Shown one piece after another: positions 1 through 7,114 of a stretch of 20,350 bases of DNA (within the stretch, counting starts at the first letter, position 1; every line of letters begins with the position of its first letter). A model generated the notes under the pieces. It had not been told where the DNA came from, did not search any database, and was given only the letters and a program-made list of their open reading frames with translations. Position numbers and translations under genes: made by a program. The stretch is from JBFMGS01 sp040752635 (GTDB lineage Bacteria; Bacillota; SHA-98; UBA4971): contig JBFMGS010000042.1 of NCBI GenBank assembly GCA_040752635.1, positions 1 through 20,350 of the forward strand, read 5' to 3'.

Positions 1-320
1 GCGACCACCACGTCGTTGGGCCACTTGGTCATCGCTGGAAGCCGTACAACCTCGCGGATGGCCTCCGTCGCGGCGACGCCCGCGACCAGCGAAAGCTTGC
101 CAATATCTCGAGGAGCGACCTTCGGGCGCAGCACAACCGAAAGCCACAACCCCCCCGGCGGGGAGTGCCACTCGCGGCCGAGCCGCCCCCGTCCCGCGCT
201 CTGGGTTTCCGCGACAATGCAGGTACCTTCAGGCGCCCCGCATTCGGCGAGGCGTCTGGCCACAGCGTTAGTGGAGTCTACGTTGGCGAATCTCTGAACC
301 GGTTGACCGAGGAACTCCAC
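1..320 (-). CDS. birA: Biotin--[acetyl-CoA-carboxylase] ligase, C-terminus beyond window edge
   Basis: Attaches biotin to the carboxyl-carrier protein of biotin enzymes through biotinyl-AMP, in the cytoplasm. The visible 106 residues carry the family signatures in order: VDSTN near residue 18, the biotin/ATP loop AGRGRLGREWHSPPGG near 47-62, and KWPND near 98. The start is GTG at 320, with GAGGG about 9 bases upstream. An in-frame stop at 345-347 lies just before it, so the N-terminal winged-helix repressor domain of bifunctional BirA is absent and this is a ligase-only (class I) form. It begins 14 bp after the nicotinamidase-like gene ends and is probably cotranscribed with it. The rest of the gene lies left of position 1. 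Family assignment is firm. Confidence 0.9.
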   Translation of the reverse strand, partial: MEFLGQPVQRFANVDSTNAVARRLAECGAPEGTCIVAETQSAGRGRLGREWHSPPGGLWLSVVLRPKVAPRDIGKLSLVAGVAATEAIREVVRLPAMTKWPNDVVV

Positions 321-334
321 GTCGTCGCCCTCGC

Positions 335-856
335 TTACACCACACTAACACCCAAGGTGCGCTCCATCTCCTTGAGGGCGAACTCGTGCGCGGCCTCATC
401 GAACGACGCAACGCAGTCCCGGGGCACCGTGACCTTGTAGCCCAGCATCCTGGCGTCAGCCGCCGTATAGAGGTCGCAGATGTTGGTGCACACCCCAACC
501 AGCACGAGCTCGTCAACACCGAGTTCCCTCAAAGTGAGATCCAGGTCCGTCTGAAAGAACGCGCTATACCTGCGCTTCGGAATGACCTTGTCCCTCGGCC
601 CGGGGCAGAGTTCGTTCACCACGTCCGCCCCGGGGGTACCAGCAATGCAGTGAGGCGGAAACATCGTAAACTCCTGATCGTCCTCAGCATGCCTGTCACA
701 GACGTAAATCACAGGCCACCCCTCAGCGCGGGCTTCCTCGATCTTGCGGGCGATGGCCCGCACCGCCGCCGCCGCCGCCGGTCCTATGGAAAGCTTTCCA
801 TCAGCGTCGATGAAGTCTCGTAGCATATCTATGACCACAAGCGCCTTCCTCGACAC
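335..856 (-). CDS. pncA: Isochorismatase-fold cysteine hydrolase, probable nicotinamidase
   Basis: Predicted to deamidate nicotinamide to nicotinate for NAD salvage. The 173-residue protein has the catalytic triad of the family: Asp10 (VVIDML), Lys94 (PKRRYSAF) and Cys123 (GVCTNIC). It also has the metal ligands of true nicotinamidases: Asp54 and His56 (CDRH) and His69 (FPPH). The FPPHCIAGTPG stretch and KRRYSAF closely resemble Bacillus PncA, which favours nicotinamidase over isochorismatase. I chose the GTG at 856 because GGGGAGG lies 8 bases upstream; an ATG at 877 would add seven residues but has no ribosome site. It follows the cyclodeaminase by 28 bp and precedes birA by 14 bp, so it is in the same operon by position, although its link to histidine breakdown is unclear. 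Substrate is inferred. Confidence 0.85.
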   Translation of the reverse strand: MSRKALVVIDMLRDFIDADGKLSIGPAAAAAVRAIARKIEEARAEGWPVIYVCDRHAEDDQEFTMFPPHCIAGTPGADVVNELCPGPRDKVIPKRRYSAFFQTDLDLTLRELGVDELVLVGVCTNICDLYTAADARMLGYKVTVPRDCVASFDEAAHEFALKEMERTLGVSVV

Positions 857-884
857 GTCCTTTCCCTCCCCGCACATATTTAGC

Positions 885-1712
885 TTATCCCAGCTCCTCC
901 TGCACGAAGGCCATGACCCTCTCGCGAACGGCCCGGCCGGATGACATAGCCCGGGCCATCTCGCCCTGCATCTCTGACACGAAAGCGGCGTCCTTGATGG
1001 ACTTAAGGTTGATCTTGACGTTCAGGCAGGCGCCGTGCAGCGCCGCTTCTGCTAGAAGGCATGCCACTGCTGCGTCCGAGAGCGCGCTCCGAACCCCTTC
1101 CCGCGCGACCAGGTCCGAGAGCTGCAGCACCTCCACCGCACCCTTCGCGACCTGCGCGGGCACACGACAAGCTTGCTTGAGGGCTTCCTGGATCGCTGCT
1201 CCGCGCACCCGCCTTTCCTCGTCAGTGGATTTGGGAAGCTTATATGCAGCCATCACTGCGCGAAAGGCTTCGGCGTCCTCGTCGATGAGCCTTGAAAAAT
1301 GCCGGCGCAGATCGCTTGCGATATCCACCGCCATGGCCATGTCCGCTTCCACATCCGCTTCCGGTTCCACGGATTGCTGCCCGGCCGCACCACAGGTCTC
1401 AACGGCCCCGGCGCCGTCCCCGACTGCCCCAGCATGGCCAGGTTGCGGAGGGACGACCCTGCCGTCGCTTTCCGGGCCTCCCCCACCCTGCCCCCCCTGT
1501 CCAGCGTCCACCGCCAACCGGCCTCGGGATGCATCCGGCCTGCCGGCGAATGTGGCGGTCGGTAGTTTGCGGAGGGTGAGGGATCCCACCATGCTCACCA
1601 GCGCCGCAGCCAGGGCTGCAGCCAGGGCCGAGACGCTGCCCCCTCCCGGAGCAGGCGAGCTTGTCGCAACCTCGTCGAGGAAACTACCAACAGCAAGGTC
1701 GGTCATGGTCAT
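885..1712 (-). CDS. fchA: Formiminotetrahydrofolate cyclodeaminase with internal insertion
   Basis: Converts 5-formimino-THF to 5,10-methenyl-THF plus ammonia, the step after formimino transfer in histidine breakdown. The N-terminal SSPAPGGGSVSALAAAL motif (residues 18-33), the LIDEDAEAF segment (142-150), the YKLPKST segment and the C-terminal INLKSIKDAAF region match the FTCD_C/FchA family. Family members are about 205-210 residues; this one is 275. The excess lies between TLRK (residue 49) and EADVEADM (about 118) as a Gly/Pro/Ala-rich stretch at roughly 1359-1565, without breaking the frame. The ATG at 1712 overlaps the hutI stop (ATGA), with GGGGAGG 11 bases upstream, which suggests translational coupling. 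A second ATG lies at 1706. Family firm; whether the insertion leaves an active enzyme is unknown. Confidence 0.85.
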   Translation of the reverse strand: MTMTDLAVGSFLDEVATSSPAPGGGSVSALAAALAAALVSMVGSLTLRKLPTATFAGRPDASRGRLAVDAGQGGQGGGGPESDGRVVPPQPGHAGAVGDGAGAVETCGAAGQQSVEPEADVEADMAMAVDIASDLRRHFSRLIDEDAEAFRAVMAAYKLPKSTDEERRVRGAAIQEALKQACRVPAQVAKGAVEVLQLSDLVAREGVRSALSDAAVACLLAEAALHGACLNVKINLKSIKDAAFVSEMQGEMARAMSSGRAVRERVMAFVQEELG

Positions 1713-3115
1713 GCGGTGATGCGCCTCCCCCCGCTCACGACGAGATGCCCGCGTTTGATGACCTTCTCGACGACATTGGTGCCGAGTTGATACGGTAGCT
1801 TGAGATGCGTGTCGACGTCTGCGATAACGATGTCTGCAAGCTTGCCAACTTCGAGACTGCCGACTTCATGCACGCGCCCCAGCGCACACGCGGCGTTGAC
1901 AGTGCACGCGCATATCACCTCCGCGGGATGCAATTTCATGCCGAACGCCGCGAGGTTCATCACGAACTGCATGGATGGTGTAGGGCATGTGCCCGGGTTG
2001 AAATCCGTAGCCAGGGCTATCGCACACCCTGACTCGATGAAAGCCCGAGCGTCAGCGTAGCGCCCGAGCATCAGCGCAAACGACGTCCCGGGGAGCAGCG
2101 TTGCTGTGACGCCGGCTTCTGCCATCCGCCGCATGCCTTCGCTCGAGGTGAAAAGCAGATGATCTGCACTGACTGCCCTCACCTCTGCAGCAAGCTCCGC
2201 TCCTCCCATCGGGACCATCTCGTCCGCGTGCAGTCTCGGCACAAGCCCAAACGCCCTGCCTGCCTCGAGGATCCGCCGCGACTGGTCGATAGAGAACACC
2301 CCTTCCTCGCAGAACACGTCACAGAACTCAGCGAGCTTCTGCTCTGCCACACGAGGGATCATATCCTCGATAATATGGAGCGTATACCCGTCAGGGTCAC
2401 CGCGGTACTCCGGCGGCACAGCGTGCGCCCCAAGGAATGTGGCAACCACATCCATTGGATGGCGTGCTGAGAGTTCTCTTACCACGCGGAGGCACTTGAG
2501 TTCGTCGTCCAGGGACAGCCCGTATCCGCTCTTGATTTCCACCGTGGTCGTTCCGTGGCAGAGCATCACATCGAGCCGCTTGAGGCCAAGATCCACAAGT
2601 TCAAACGGCGGAGCGGCGCGCGTCGCCCTCACCGTGGACAGAATCCCGCCTCCTGAAGCCAGTATGTCCAGGTACGAACGGCCTTCGGATCTCTGGATGA
2701 ACTCGTGTTCCCGGGACCCCGCAAAGACGAGGTGGGTGTGGGGGTCAACGAACCCCGGCAGAATAACCTTCCCAGTGGCATCGATTACCAGGGCTCCAGG
2801 GGAAAGGTTGACTTTCGCCCTGACCTCGTCAGCCTCGCCCACGGCCACGATCCGGTCGCCCAGCACAGCCACACTGCCATGCTTGATTATCCCGAGGTCC
2901 CTCATAGCACCCCGGGTCCGCGGCCGGCCTCGCCCTGCCGAGCGGCTGCCTTCAGCTTTCGTACCGGCACAGGCGGCAAGCGAATGTCCAGTTGCTAGTG
3001 TAACAACTTCGTCTGCGTTCTCAACAAGAACGTCCGCGCGCACTTTCACTGCAGTCGCGCCGAAATGGACCTGCCTCGCGCGATGGCCTGATGGCAACCT
3101 CGCGACCCTGGGCAA
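1709..3115 (-). CDS. hutI: Imidazolonepropionase (HutI)
   Basis: Hydrolyses 4-imidazolone-5-propanoate to N-formimino-L-glutamate, the third step of histidine degradation. It is an amidohydrolase-fold cytosolic metalloenzyme. With the TTG at 3115 as start it has 468 residues. Metal ligands are His126 and His128 (DPHTHLVFAGSRE), His231 (GAHAVPPEY), His296 (HADE) and Asp371 (ATDFNPGTCPT). IKSGYGL near 195 is also diagnostic. The protein is 50-60 residues longer than usual, from an N-terminal extension and an Ala/Arg/Gly-rich insert around residues 43-68. The TTG lies 18 bp after the upstream stop with AAGGGGGAA before it; a GTG at residue 23 or 25 would give the conventional N-terminus but has no clear ribosome site. 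The 3' end overlaps the cyclodeaminase start. Confidence 0.93.
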   Translation of the reverse strand: MPRVARLPSGHRARQVHFGATAVKVRADVLVENADEVVTLATGHSLAACAGTKAEGSRSAGRGRPRTRGAMRDLGIIKHGSVAVLGDRIVAVGEADEVRAKVNLSPGALVIDATGKVILPGFVDPHTHLVFAGSREHEFIQRSEGRSYLDILASGGGILSTVRATRAAPPFELVDLGLKRLDVMLCHGTTTVEIKSGYGLSLDDELKCLRVVRELSARHPMDVVATFLGAHAVPPEYRGDPDGYTLHIIEDMIPRVAEQKLAEFCDVFCEEGVFSIDQSRRILEAGRAFGLVPRLHADEMVPMGGAELAAEVRAVSADHLLFTSSEGMRRMAEAGVTATLLPGTSFALMLGRYADARAFIESGCAIALATDFNPGTCPTPSMQFVMNLAAFGMKLHPAEVICACTVNAACALGRVHEVGSLEVGKLADIVIADVDTHLKLPYQLGTNVVEKVIKRGHLVVSGGRRITA

Positions 3116-3133
3116 AGACGGCGCTTTCCCCCT

Positions 3134-3547
3134 TCACTCCCAGATACGGGTCTCCAGGACCTGCTTGCGGGAAAACCCTTCAATGCGGAGGTAATGCTCA
3201 GCAGCGGCAAGGAGCGCATCCAGCGGCACGAGGCCAATAACCTCGCTGCCCACAATCGGGACCCCATAGCGGTCGGCTTCCGCCTTCACAAGATTGAAGA
3301 CGACGTGCATGGGCGTCTTTTCAAAGTTGGTGAGGTTCATGGAAACCTGGGCGAGGTCGCGGTCCTCGAGCTTGATCCCGAGCGCTTTGACNNNNNNNNN
3401 NNNNNNNNNNNNNNNNNNNNNNNNNNNNNNNNNNNNNNNNNNNNNNNNNNNNNNNNNNNNNNNNNNNNNNNNNNNNNNNNNNNNNNNNNNNTCGGGCCTG
3501 CGCCCTTCGCTGAAGTTGGGCACGCATTCGACGATTCTTGTTGCCAT
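3134..3547 (-). CDS. Glutamate formimidoyltransferase, interrupted by the assembly gap
   Basis: Transfers the formimino group of formiminoglutamate to tetrahydrofolate. Only two ends are readable. The N-terminus (IVECVPNFSEGR, the family's hallmark opening) lies upstream of the N run. After it come 85 C-terminal residues containing LAQVSMNLTNFEKTPMH and IGLVPLDALL, typical of the second domain. The stand-alone enzyme is about 300 residues, so about 195 residues are missing inside 100 N; the gap length is therefore a placeholder, not a deletion in the gene. I placed the start at the ATG at 3547 (MATRIVEC), with GGGTGGGG 9 bases upstream; ATG 3556 and GTG 3562 are in frame. It is the first gene of the minus-strand hut operon and works with the separate cyclodeaminase, a split version of the animal bifunctional FTCD. 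Confidence 0.88.
   Translation of the reverse strand: MATRIVECVPNFSEGRRPXXXXXXXXXXXXXXXXXXXXXXXXXXXXXXXXXXVKALGIKLEDRDLAQVSMNLTNFEKTPMHVVFNLVKAEADRYGVPIVGSEVIGLVPLDALLAAAEHYLRIEGFSRKQVLETRIWE
3392..3491. other. Run of 100 N (scaffold gap of unknown true length)
   Basis: Exactly 100 undetermined bases, the usual placeholder length for a gap of unknown size. It lies inside the formimidoyltransferase gene, whose flanking halves imply about 580 real bases here. Confidence 0.98.
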
Positions 3548-3833
3548 GTTTTTCATCCCCACCCTTGAGAACCGTCCTCAAGTTTGGTACACATCCTGCA
3601 AATCCTGCGAGACCGGCTGGTTCGAACCCTATGTGAACCCCCCAAGTAAGAGTCTCCTATGTAAACCACGCGGGGCCTATGTACAAGCCCTACCTGATTA
3701 CCGTTGGTACTTCCACGGCAAAATCCGAATCATACCCGACTTGCCCCCGCTGCGCTCCCGCCGTTCCGATATTCCACCGGAAGACTGCTGCCCCTGGCAG
3801 CCCCCGGACCACGAACCTCACAGCGAAGTAGCA
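3548..3833. promoter_or_regulatory. Intergenic region upstream of the hut operon, with three CCTATGT repeats
   Basis: This 286-bp gap separates the EamA gene's end from the hut operon's start (both minus). The heptamer CCTATGT occurs three times in the same orientation at 3628, 3656 and 3676, each followed by an A-rich or AA-containing base group. The spacings are 28 and 20 bp. They sit 80-135 bp upstream of the formimidoyltransferase start, where a regulator of the operon could bind. A 6-bp hairpin GCTGCC/GGCAGC (3787-3801) near the 3' end of the EamA gene has no T run, so I do not call it a terminator. No convincing -10/-35 pair was found. Function is inferred. Confidence 0.3.
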
Positions 3834-4256
3834 TCAAAAGAGCCTTAGAAAGACTAGACCCAACACAACCATTGCAGCGCCGATAGCCCTCCCTACGGTG
3901 ACGCTCTCCCCCAACACAGCCGCAGCTACCATCAGCGTAACCAGGGGGAAGGATGCGGTGACTGCAGCCACTGTTGACGCAGGGCCTGTCTTCAATGCGT
4001 TGAAGTAGGCGAAATGCCCCAGGAGCGAGGCGAATACGCCTTCCGCAAGAAGGGCCGCCGCAGTGAGCAATGGGACCTTGGTAAGACTGCCGAGATTTCC
4101 TGTGGCAAGAGAGATGACCAGAAGCGCAAACGCCACTCCGAAGGTACGGATGGATAGACCGAGCAGGGGGTCAGCTTTGCCAAGGCCAAGCTTTGCAAAG
4201 ATCGGTCCTACACCCCAAAACACTGCCGTCAGCAAGGCCCACGCCAGCCACCTCAC
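3834..4256 (-). CDS. Half-size EamA/DMT-family membrane transporter
   Basis: A 140-residue, very hydrophobic protein with four or five predicted membrane helices covering nearly its whole length. It opens with WLAWALLTAVFWGVGPIFAK, the standard first helix of EamA (drug/metabolite transporter) domains. It ends with LGESVTVGRAIGAAMVVLGL, the usual last helices with the conserved Gly-Glu before them. One EamA repeat rather than two means it probably works as a homo- or heterodimer. The GTG at 4256 is chosen because GGAGGGAGGG lies just upstream; an in-frame ATG at 4352 would add 32 polar residues with no ribosome site. Substrate cannot be told. No partner half-transporter is adjacent. It is on the same strand as the hut operon, 286 bp upstream of it. 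Confidence 0.8.
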   Translation of the reverse strand: MRWLAWALLTAVFWGVGPIFAKLGLGKADPLLGLSIRTFGVAFALLVISLATGNLGSLTKVPLLTAAALLAEGVFASLLGHFAYFNALKTGPASTVAAVTASFPLVTLMVAAAVLGESVTVGRAIGAAMVVLGLVFLRLF

Positions 4257-4610
4257 ACGGCAACCCTCCCTCCGCACCGTGGCAAAAGCGGACTTGCAAC
4301 AATCGCCGTATTCGTCAGCGTTGGCTGTTTTCCTTCCTGCAAAGGGTGACATGGAATCTATATGTGGTGGACTCTGACGCGGACAATGCCAGGAGCCACG
4401 AGTAAGGAGAGGAAGAAATCACGCTTTCGGGTGATTGCGAACGTTGGAATCAGCTTGGTATAATGTGGGTAAGATTCATACATCCTACTACACACTGCTT
4501 GACACACCCCAGTGAGTACCACATCACATACTAAGAACGGACGATAATAGGGAAGGGAGCGGAAGACGCTCGCGACGTGTTCGAGTGACAGGTTCGCGAC
4601 GGCGCGGAGA
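4257..4610. other. Divergent intergenic region between EamA and RHH/PIN genes
   Basis: A 354-bp stretch with no gene I can support. It must hold the promoters of the divergent flanking genes. A plus-strand extended -10 is the only clear signal. A perfect TTGACA at 4499-4504 has no -10 at a sensible distance. A small hairpin AATCAC/GTGATT lies around 4418-4437. Confidence 0.5.
4436..4464 (+). promoter_or_regulatory. Probable promoter of the RHH/PIN pair
   Basis: TATAAT at 4459-4464 preceded by TGG (extended -10), with a four-of-six -35 (TTGCGA) 18 bp upstream. It is about 150 bp before the antitoxin start, so a long leader is implied. Confidence 0.5.
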
Positions 4611-4907
4611 ATGGCACACGAGAAGGATTTAGTCCGGGTAAACGTGATGCTCTCCCGGGACGATCTGGCTACACTCGACATTATGGCCCAGGCGCGTGGG
4701 GTCTCGCGGAGCGCATTGCTTCGCGACATCATCTCCCAAGCGACAAGAATGGAGCATCTCAAAGCTGCGGTGCGACCTTCTGTGCTTACACCGGCCGGTC
4801 GGCGCATGACGTTCGAGGAGGCGCTTCAGGTAGCCCGTAACGCGGCAAAAAGGCTGAAGGGATTCGACGGAGTTGGTGAAATACGCAAGTGGCGGGATCG
4901 ACGGTGA
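4611..4907 (+). CDS. Ribbon-helix-helix antitoxin-like protein
   Basis: A 98-residue protein whose first 50 residues fit a ribbon-helix-helix (CopG/Arc-type) DNA-binding domain: a short strand VRVNVMLSRDD (residues 8-18), then two helices covering LATLDIMAQARG and SRSALLRDIISQA. The charged C-terminal half (MTFEEALQVARNAAKRLK) would be the toxin-binding arm. It lies directly upstream of a PIN-domain gene on the same strand, the usual VapB-VapC order, so it probably neutralises that toxin and represses the pair's promoter. The ATG at 4611 has GGAG only one base away, a poor distance, but no better in-frame start exists before the strand residues. Domain call is from pattern; partner is inferred from position. 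Confidence 0.75.
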   Translation: MAHEKDLVRVNVMLSRDDLATLDIMAQARGVSRSALLRDIISQATRMEHLKAAVRPSVLTPAGRRMTFEEALQVARNAAKRLKGFDGVGEIRKWRDRR

Positions 4908-5038
4908 ACCCATCCTTTTTGGGTCAATCAGATGGCAACTTCAACACTTATGGGGATCACCCCATGGTAGGTTCGCTTGACAGGCGTGAACAGACGAGTA
5001 ACGGGGTTTACATAAGTCCTTCAATTGTAGGAGTTTAT

Positions 5039-5497
5039 GTGGTCGATGCAAGTGTCGGCGTGAAGTGGTTCCTCGATGAAGAAAGCTCAGACCTCGCGGA
5101 GCGTCTTCTTCGCGAGGCCCACGAAGGATACAGGCGATTAATGGCGCCGCCGCTCTTTTGGTACGAAGTGGCAAATGCCCTTCGATACTCTCCAGAGAGT
5201 GACGCAGACTTGTTCTCCGATCTAGAAGCGTTGGTTACGTATCCGGTGGAATGTGTCGATCCTCCCTTTGGCAGCATGCCTGCTCTTGGAGTTCTGGCGC
5301 GCAAAAGCAAACTCACGTTCTATGATGCTGCATACGTTTCACTCAGCATAGAACGTGGAGTCCCATTGCTTACCGAAGACCACAAAGTTGCCACCGCTTG
5401 TGTGGGTCTAGCGGCTGTGCTCAGTCTGAGGCAACTGTTTGGAAGCGTGCTCATGGAAGCGGCGGCACCATACCTCCTCAGGCAAGAGATGAGATGA
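5039..5497 (+). CDS. PIN-domain ribonuclease, VapC-type toxin
   Basis: Predicted Mg-dependent endoribonuclease toxin. From the GTG at 5039 it has 152 residues with the four acidic PIN positions: Asp3 (VVDASVGVKWF), Glu43 (WYEVANAL), Asp96 (FYDAAYVSL) and Asp114 (LLTEDHKV). This matches the subgroup opening with VDASVxVKWF. GGAG lies five bases before the GTG. The same frame is open back to 4889, overlapping the antitoxin, and has an ATG at 4964, but those extra 50 residues have no PIN features. With the GTG start the gap to the antitoxin is 131 bp, unusual for such pairs, which normally overlap. The start is therefore the least certain part; the domain is clear and all catalytic residues are present. 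Confidence 0.82.
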   Translation: MVDASVGVKWFLDEESSDLAERLLREAHEGYRRLMAPPLFWYEVANALRYSPESDADLFSDLEALVTYPVECVDPPFGSMPALGVLARKSKLTFYDAAYVSLSIERGVPLLTEDHKVATACVGLAAVLSLRQLFGSVLMEAAAPYLLRQEMR

Positions 5498-5563
5498 CGA
5501 ACCCACCGCTTCTGGTTAGACTCAGCCTCAACCGGCGGGGAGCTAAAAGCCGCAGGCCAGCCT

Positions 5564-5771
5564 TCACGCTCCCAGGTACGCCTTTTGCACGTCCGCATTC
5601 GCCCTGAGTTCGTCGGCGGCCGAGCTCATACTGGACATCCTCGACAGCGCCCGCTTCAACTTCGGTCGAATCGTGGGTATCCCAGAACTGCGCCATTTCC
5701 CGTAAATCCTTGAACTCGGGAATGGGCTTCCTACCTCCTGCCACGACGCTCACCCTTTCTATGCCTTTCAT
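5564..5771 (-). pseudogene. Decayed CopG-type antitoxin joined to an ABC ATPase-like C-terminus
   Basis: Reading from 5771, residues around KPIPEFKDLREMAQFWDTHD match the opening of the CopG antitoxin family that pairs with BrnT-like toxins (PxFxxxxExAxFWDTHDxT). The frame runs on without the family's helices. In a different frame, 5629-5564 encodes ADELRANADVQKAYLGA followed by a stop, which resembles the extreme C-terminus of branched-chain amino-acid ABC ATPases (LivF/LivG). The two pieces abut near 5630. No toxin gene or ATPase body is next to them. I take this as a remnant junction; the ATPase part rests on only about 17 residues. Confidence 0.45.
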
Positions 5772-5873
5772 AATACCTTTGCTCACTGGGCGACATAGGC
5801 CGCACTGTGACAGGCATGAAGATGTCATCCATAGGGGGGTCCTTTTGGGTCACCATGTCGAGGTGCTCAATCG

Positions 5874-7034
5874 TCAGTTCGACAGGAAGACCAGTAGAGC
5901 GTTGCTAATCTTGCGCCCCGGCTGGGTGATGTACTTCCCGTTGTAAACTAGCCCGCTGGAAGCCCCGCCGTCAAGGTTCATGGCCTCCACCGCCCCGAGA
6001 GATTGCATCACTTGGGCAAGCTCGCCCATGGTGGCGCTCGTCACGGTAACCATCAGCAAGTCTCCCCTGGCATTCAGGCCCAGGGCGCTTCGTTCGCACG
6101 AAGAGGAGAGGATTCTGGGGTCAGTGAAGCCCTCGGCTTTCGCTGACTCAGTGCTATACACGACCTTTCCATCGGCCACCAATTTCGGACCTGCTCCTAA
6201 ACCTTCCTGCGCATCGGCCCAGAACTTAGATAAAGGGCTGCCGTCCTGGAAGGTCACCAGGTACTCAACAGTGGTGCCGAGCTGAAACCGGCTGGCTAAG
6301 TGCAGGTCGCTCCCTTGAAAGTTGAGGACGTACCCATCTTTGGGAATAGCCTGCTCACCTGAGCCGCTTCGGGTGACCCTCCCTCCTTGAACCACCACTG
6401 ACGCTCCTCCTACGGCCCCCGTAGTGTCGCCACGAGCCGGGGTATAGATCACGGCATGGTCGGAAGTCGGACTTGCAGGCGCATGGTTAATCCAGTATGC
6501 ATACCAATCGTGGGGCCACCCGTACGAGCCGTCCGTGGCTCCAATTATCCTGAATCGAACCGGCTCCATTCTCACCTCCTTGGTGGCCGTGATCGCAAAC
6601 ACAGTGCCCGTATCTCCTATGTGGACCAGCTTGCCTCCGGTGATGAGCGTGCCTAACGGATCCTTGATCTCCCCATTGGTGTAAGCCTCAAAGAAGGTCC
6701 CGGTTATGGCTGCTATGGCGCCTTTGCGTCTGGCAAGGCCCAATAGTTCCTCGGTTCCCCCGACCCGGTCCTGCCCCAGGCCCACTCGCACTTCAACCCT
6801 GGAATCTGCCAGTTTGACCCGCACAAGGTTGACAGCAACCTTCCTGTTGCCCAGCTTCACCGTTATTGTCTCGCTCAAAACCGGGCTCTTGTCGAGGACG
6901 GCTACAGAGGGACCCGTTGCAGAGTTCGCCGAGGCCGGTTGGGCCGTTACGCCCGGGGCGGCCGGAAAGACGAAGCTGATGAGCGATAGGATGAGTAGGA
7001 TGGTAGTCGCACCAAGGGTTTTCAAGTGCGTCAC
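5874..7034 (-). CDS. Secreted phosphodiester glycosidase (NAGPA domain) protein
   Basis: A 386-residue protein with an N-terminal signal sequence (hydrophobic core ATTILLILSLISFVF, likely cut after about residue 31). It has a full phosphodiester-glycosidase domain (the NAGPA, formerly DUF2233, family). Signatures are GTFFEAY near residue 115, EGLGAGPKLVADGKVVY, RSALGLNARGDLLMVTV, and the terminal MNLDGGASSGLVYNGKYI with ISNALLVF. Animal members remove GlcNAc from phosphodiesters; bacterial members are extracellular and their substrates (perhaps wall polymers or exopolysaccharide) are mostly unknown. The start is GTG at 7034 with a weak AGGCG ribosome site; TTG at residue 4 is an alternative. 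It sits alone between toxin-antitoxin genes and is not obviously linked to them. Domain confident, substrate unknown. Confidence 0.88.
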   Translation of the reverse strand: MTHLKTLGATTILLILSLISFVFPAAPGVTAQPASANSATGPSVAVLDKSPVLSETITVKLGNRKVAVNLVRVKLADSRVEVRVGLGQDRVGGTEELLGLARRKGAIAAITGTFFEAYTNGEIKDPLGTLITGGKLVHIGDTGTVFAITATKEVRMEPVRFRIIGATDGSYGWPHDWYAYWINHAPASPTSDHAVIYTPARGDTTGAVGGASVVVQGGRVTRSGSGEQAIPKDGYVLNFQGSDLHLASRFQLGTTVEYLVTFQDGSPLSKFWADAQEGLGAGPKLVADGKVVYSTESAKAEGFTDPRILSSSCERSALGLNARGDLLMVTVTSATMGELAQVMQSLGAVEAMNLDGGASSGLVYNGKYITQPGRKISNALLVFLSN

Positions 7035-7114
7035 CCGCGCCTATTGACGTAATGCGTTCCTGCATTCCGATCTTTGCCCAGAAGCACTCCCTTTTATCAC
7101 ATTCAAACGCGCAC

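Noticed and set aside
913..1719. Long plus-strand open frame opposite the cyclodeaminase gene
   Set aside because: Its residues are Ser/Ala/Arg/Pro-rich without domain features, as expected from antisense of a high-GC gene; the minus strand has clear family motifs.
2439..3194. Plus-strand open frame of about 250 codons opposite hutI
   Set aside because: Antisense shadow of hutI, which has all metal ligands on the minus strand.
3617..3630. GGTTCGAACC resembling a tRNA T-arm
   Set aside because: It is a short palindrome; no anticodon arm, acceptor stem or D-arm can be built around it on either strand.
4499..4504. Perfect TTGACA as the -35 of the RHH/PIN promoter
   Set aside because: No -10-like hexamer occurs 16-19 bp downstream.
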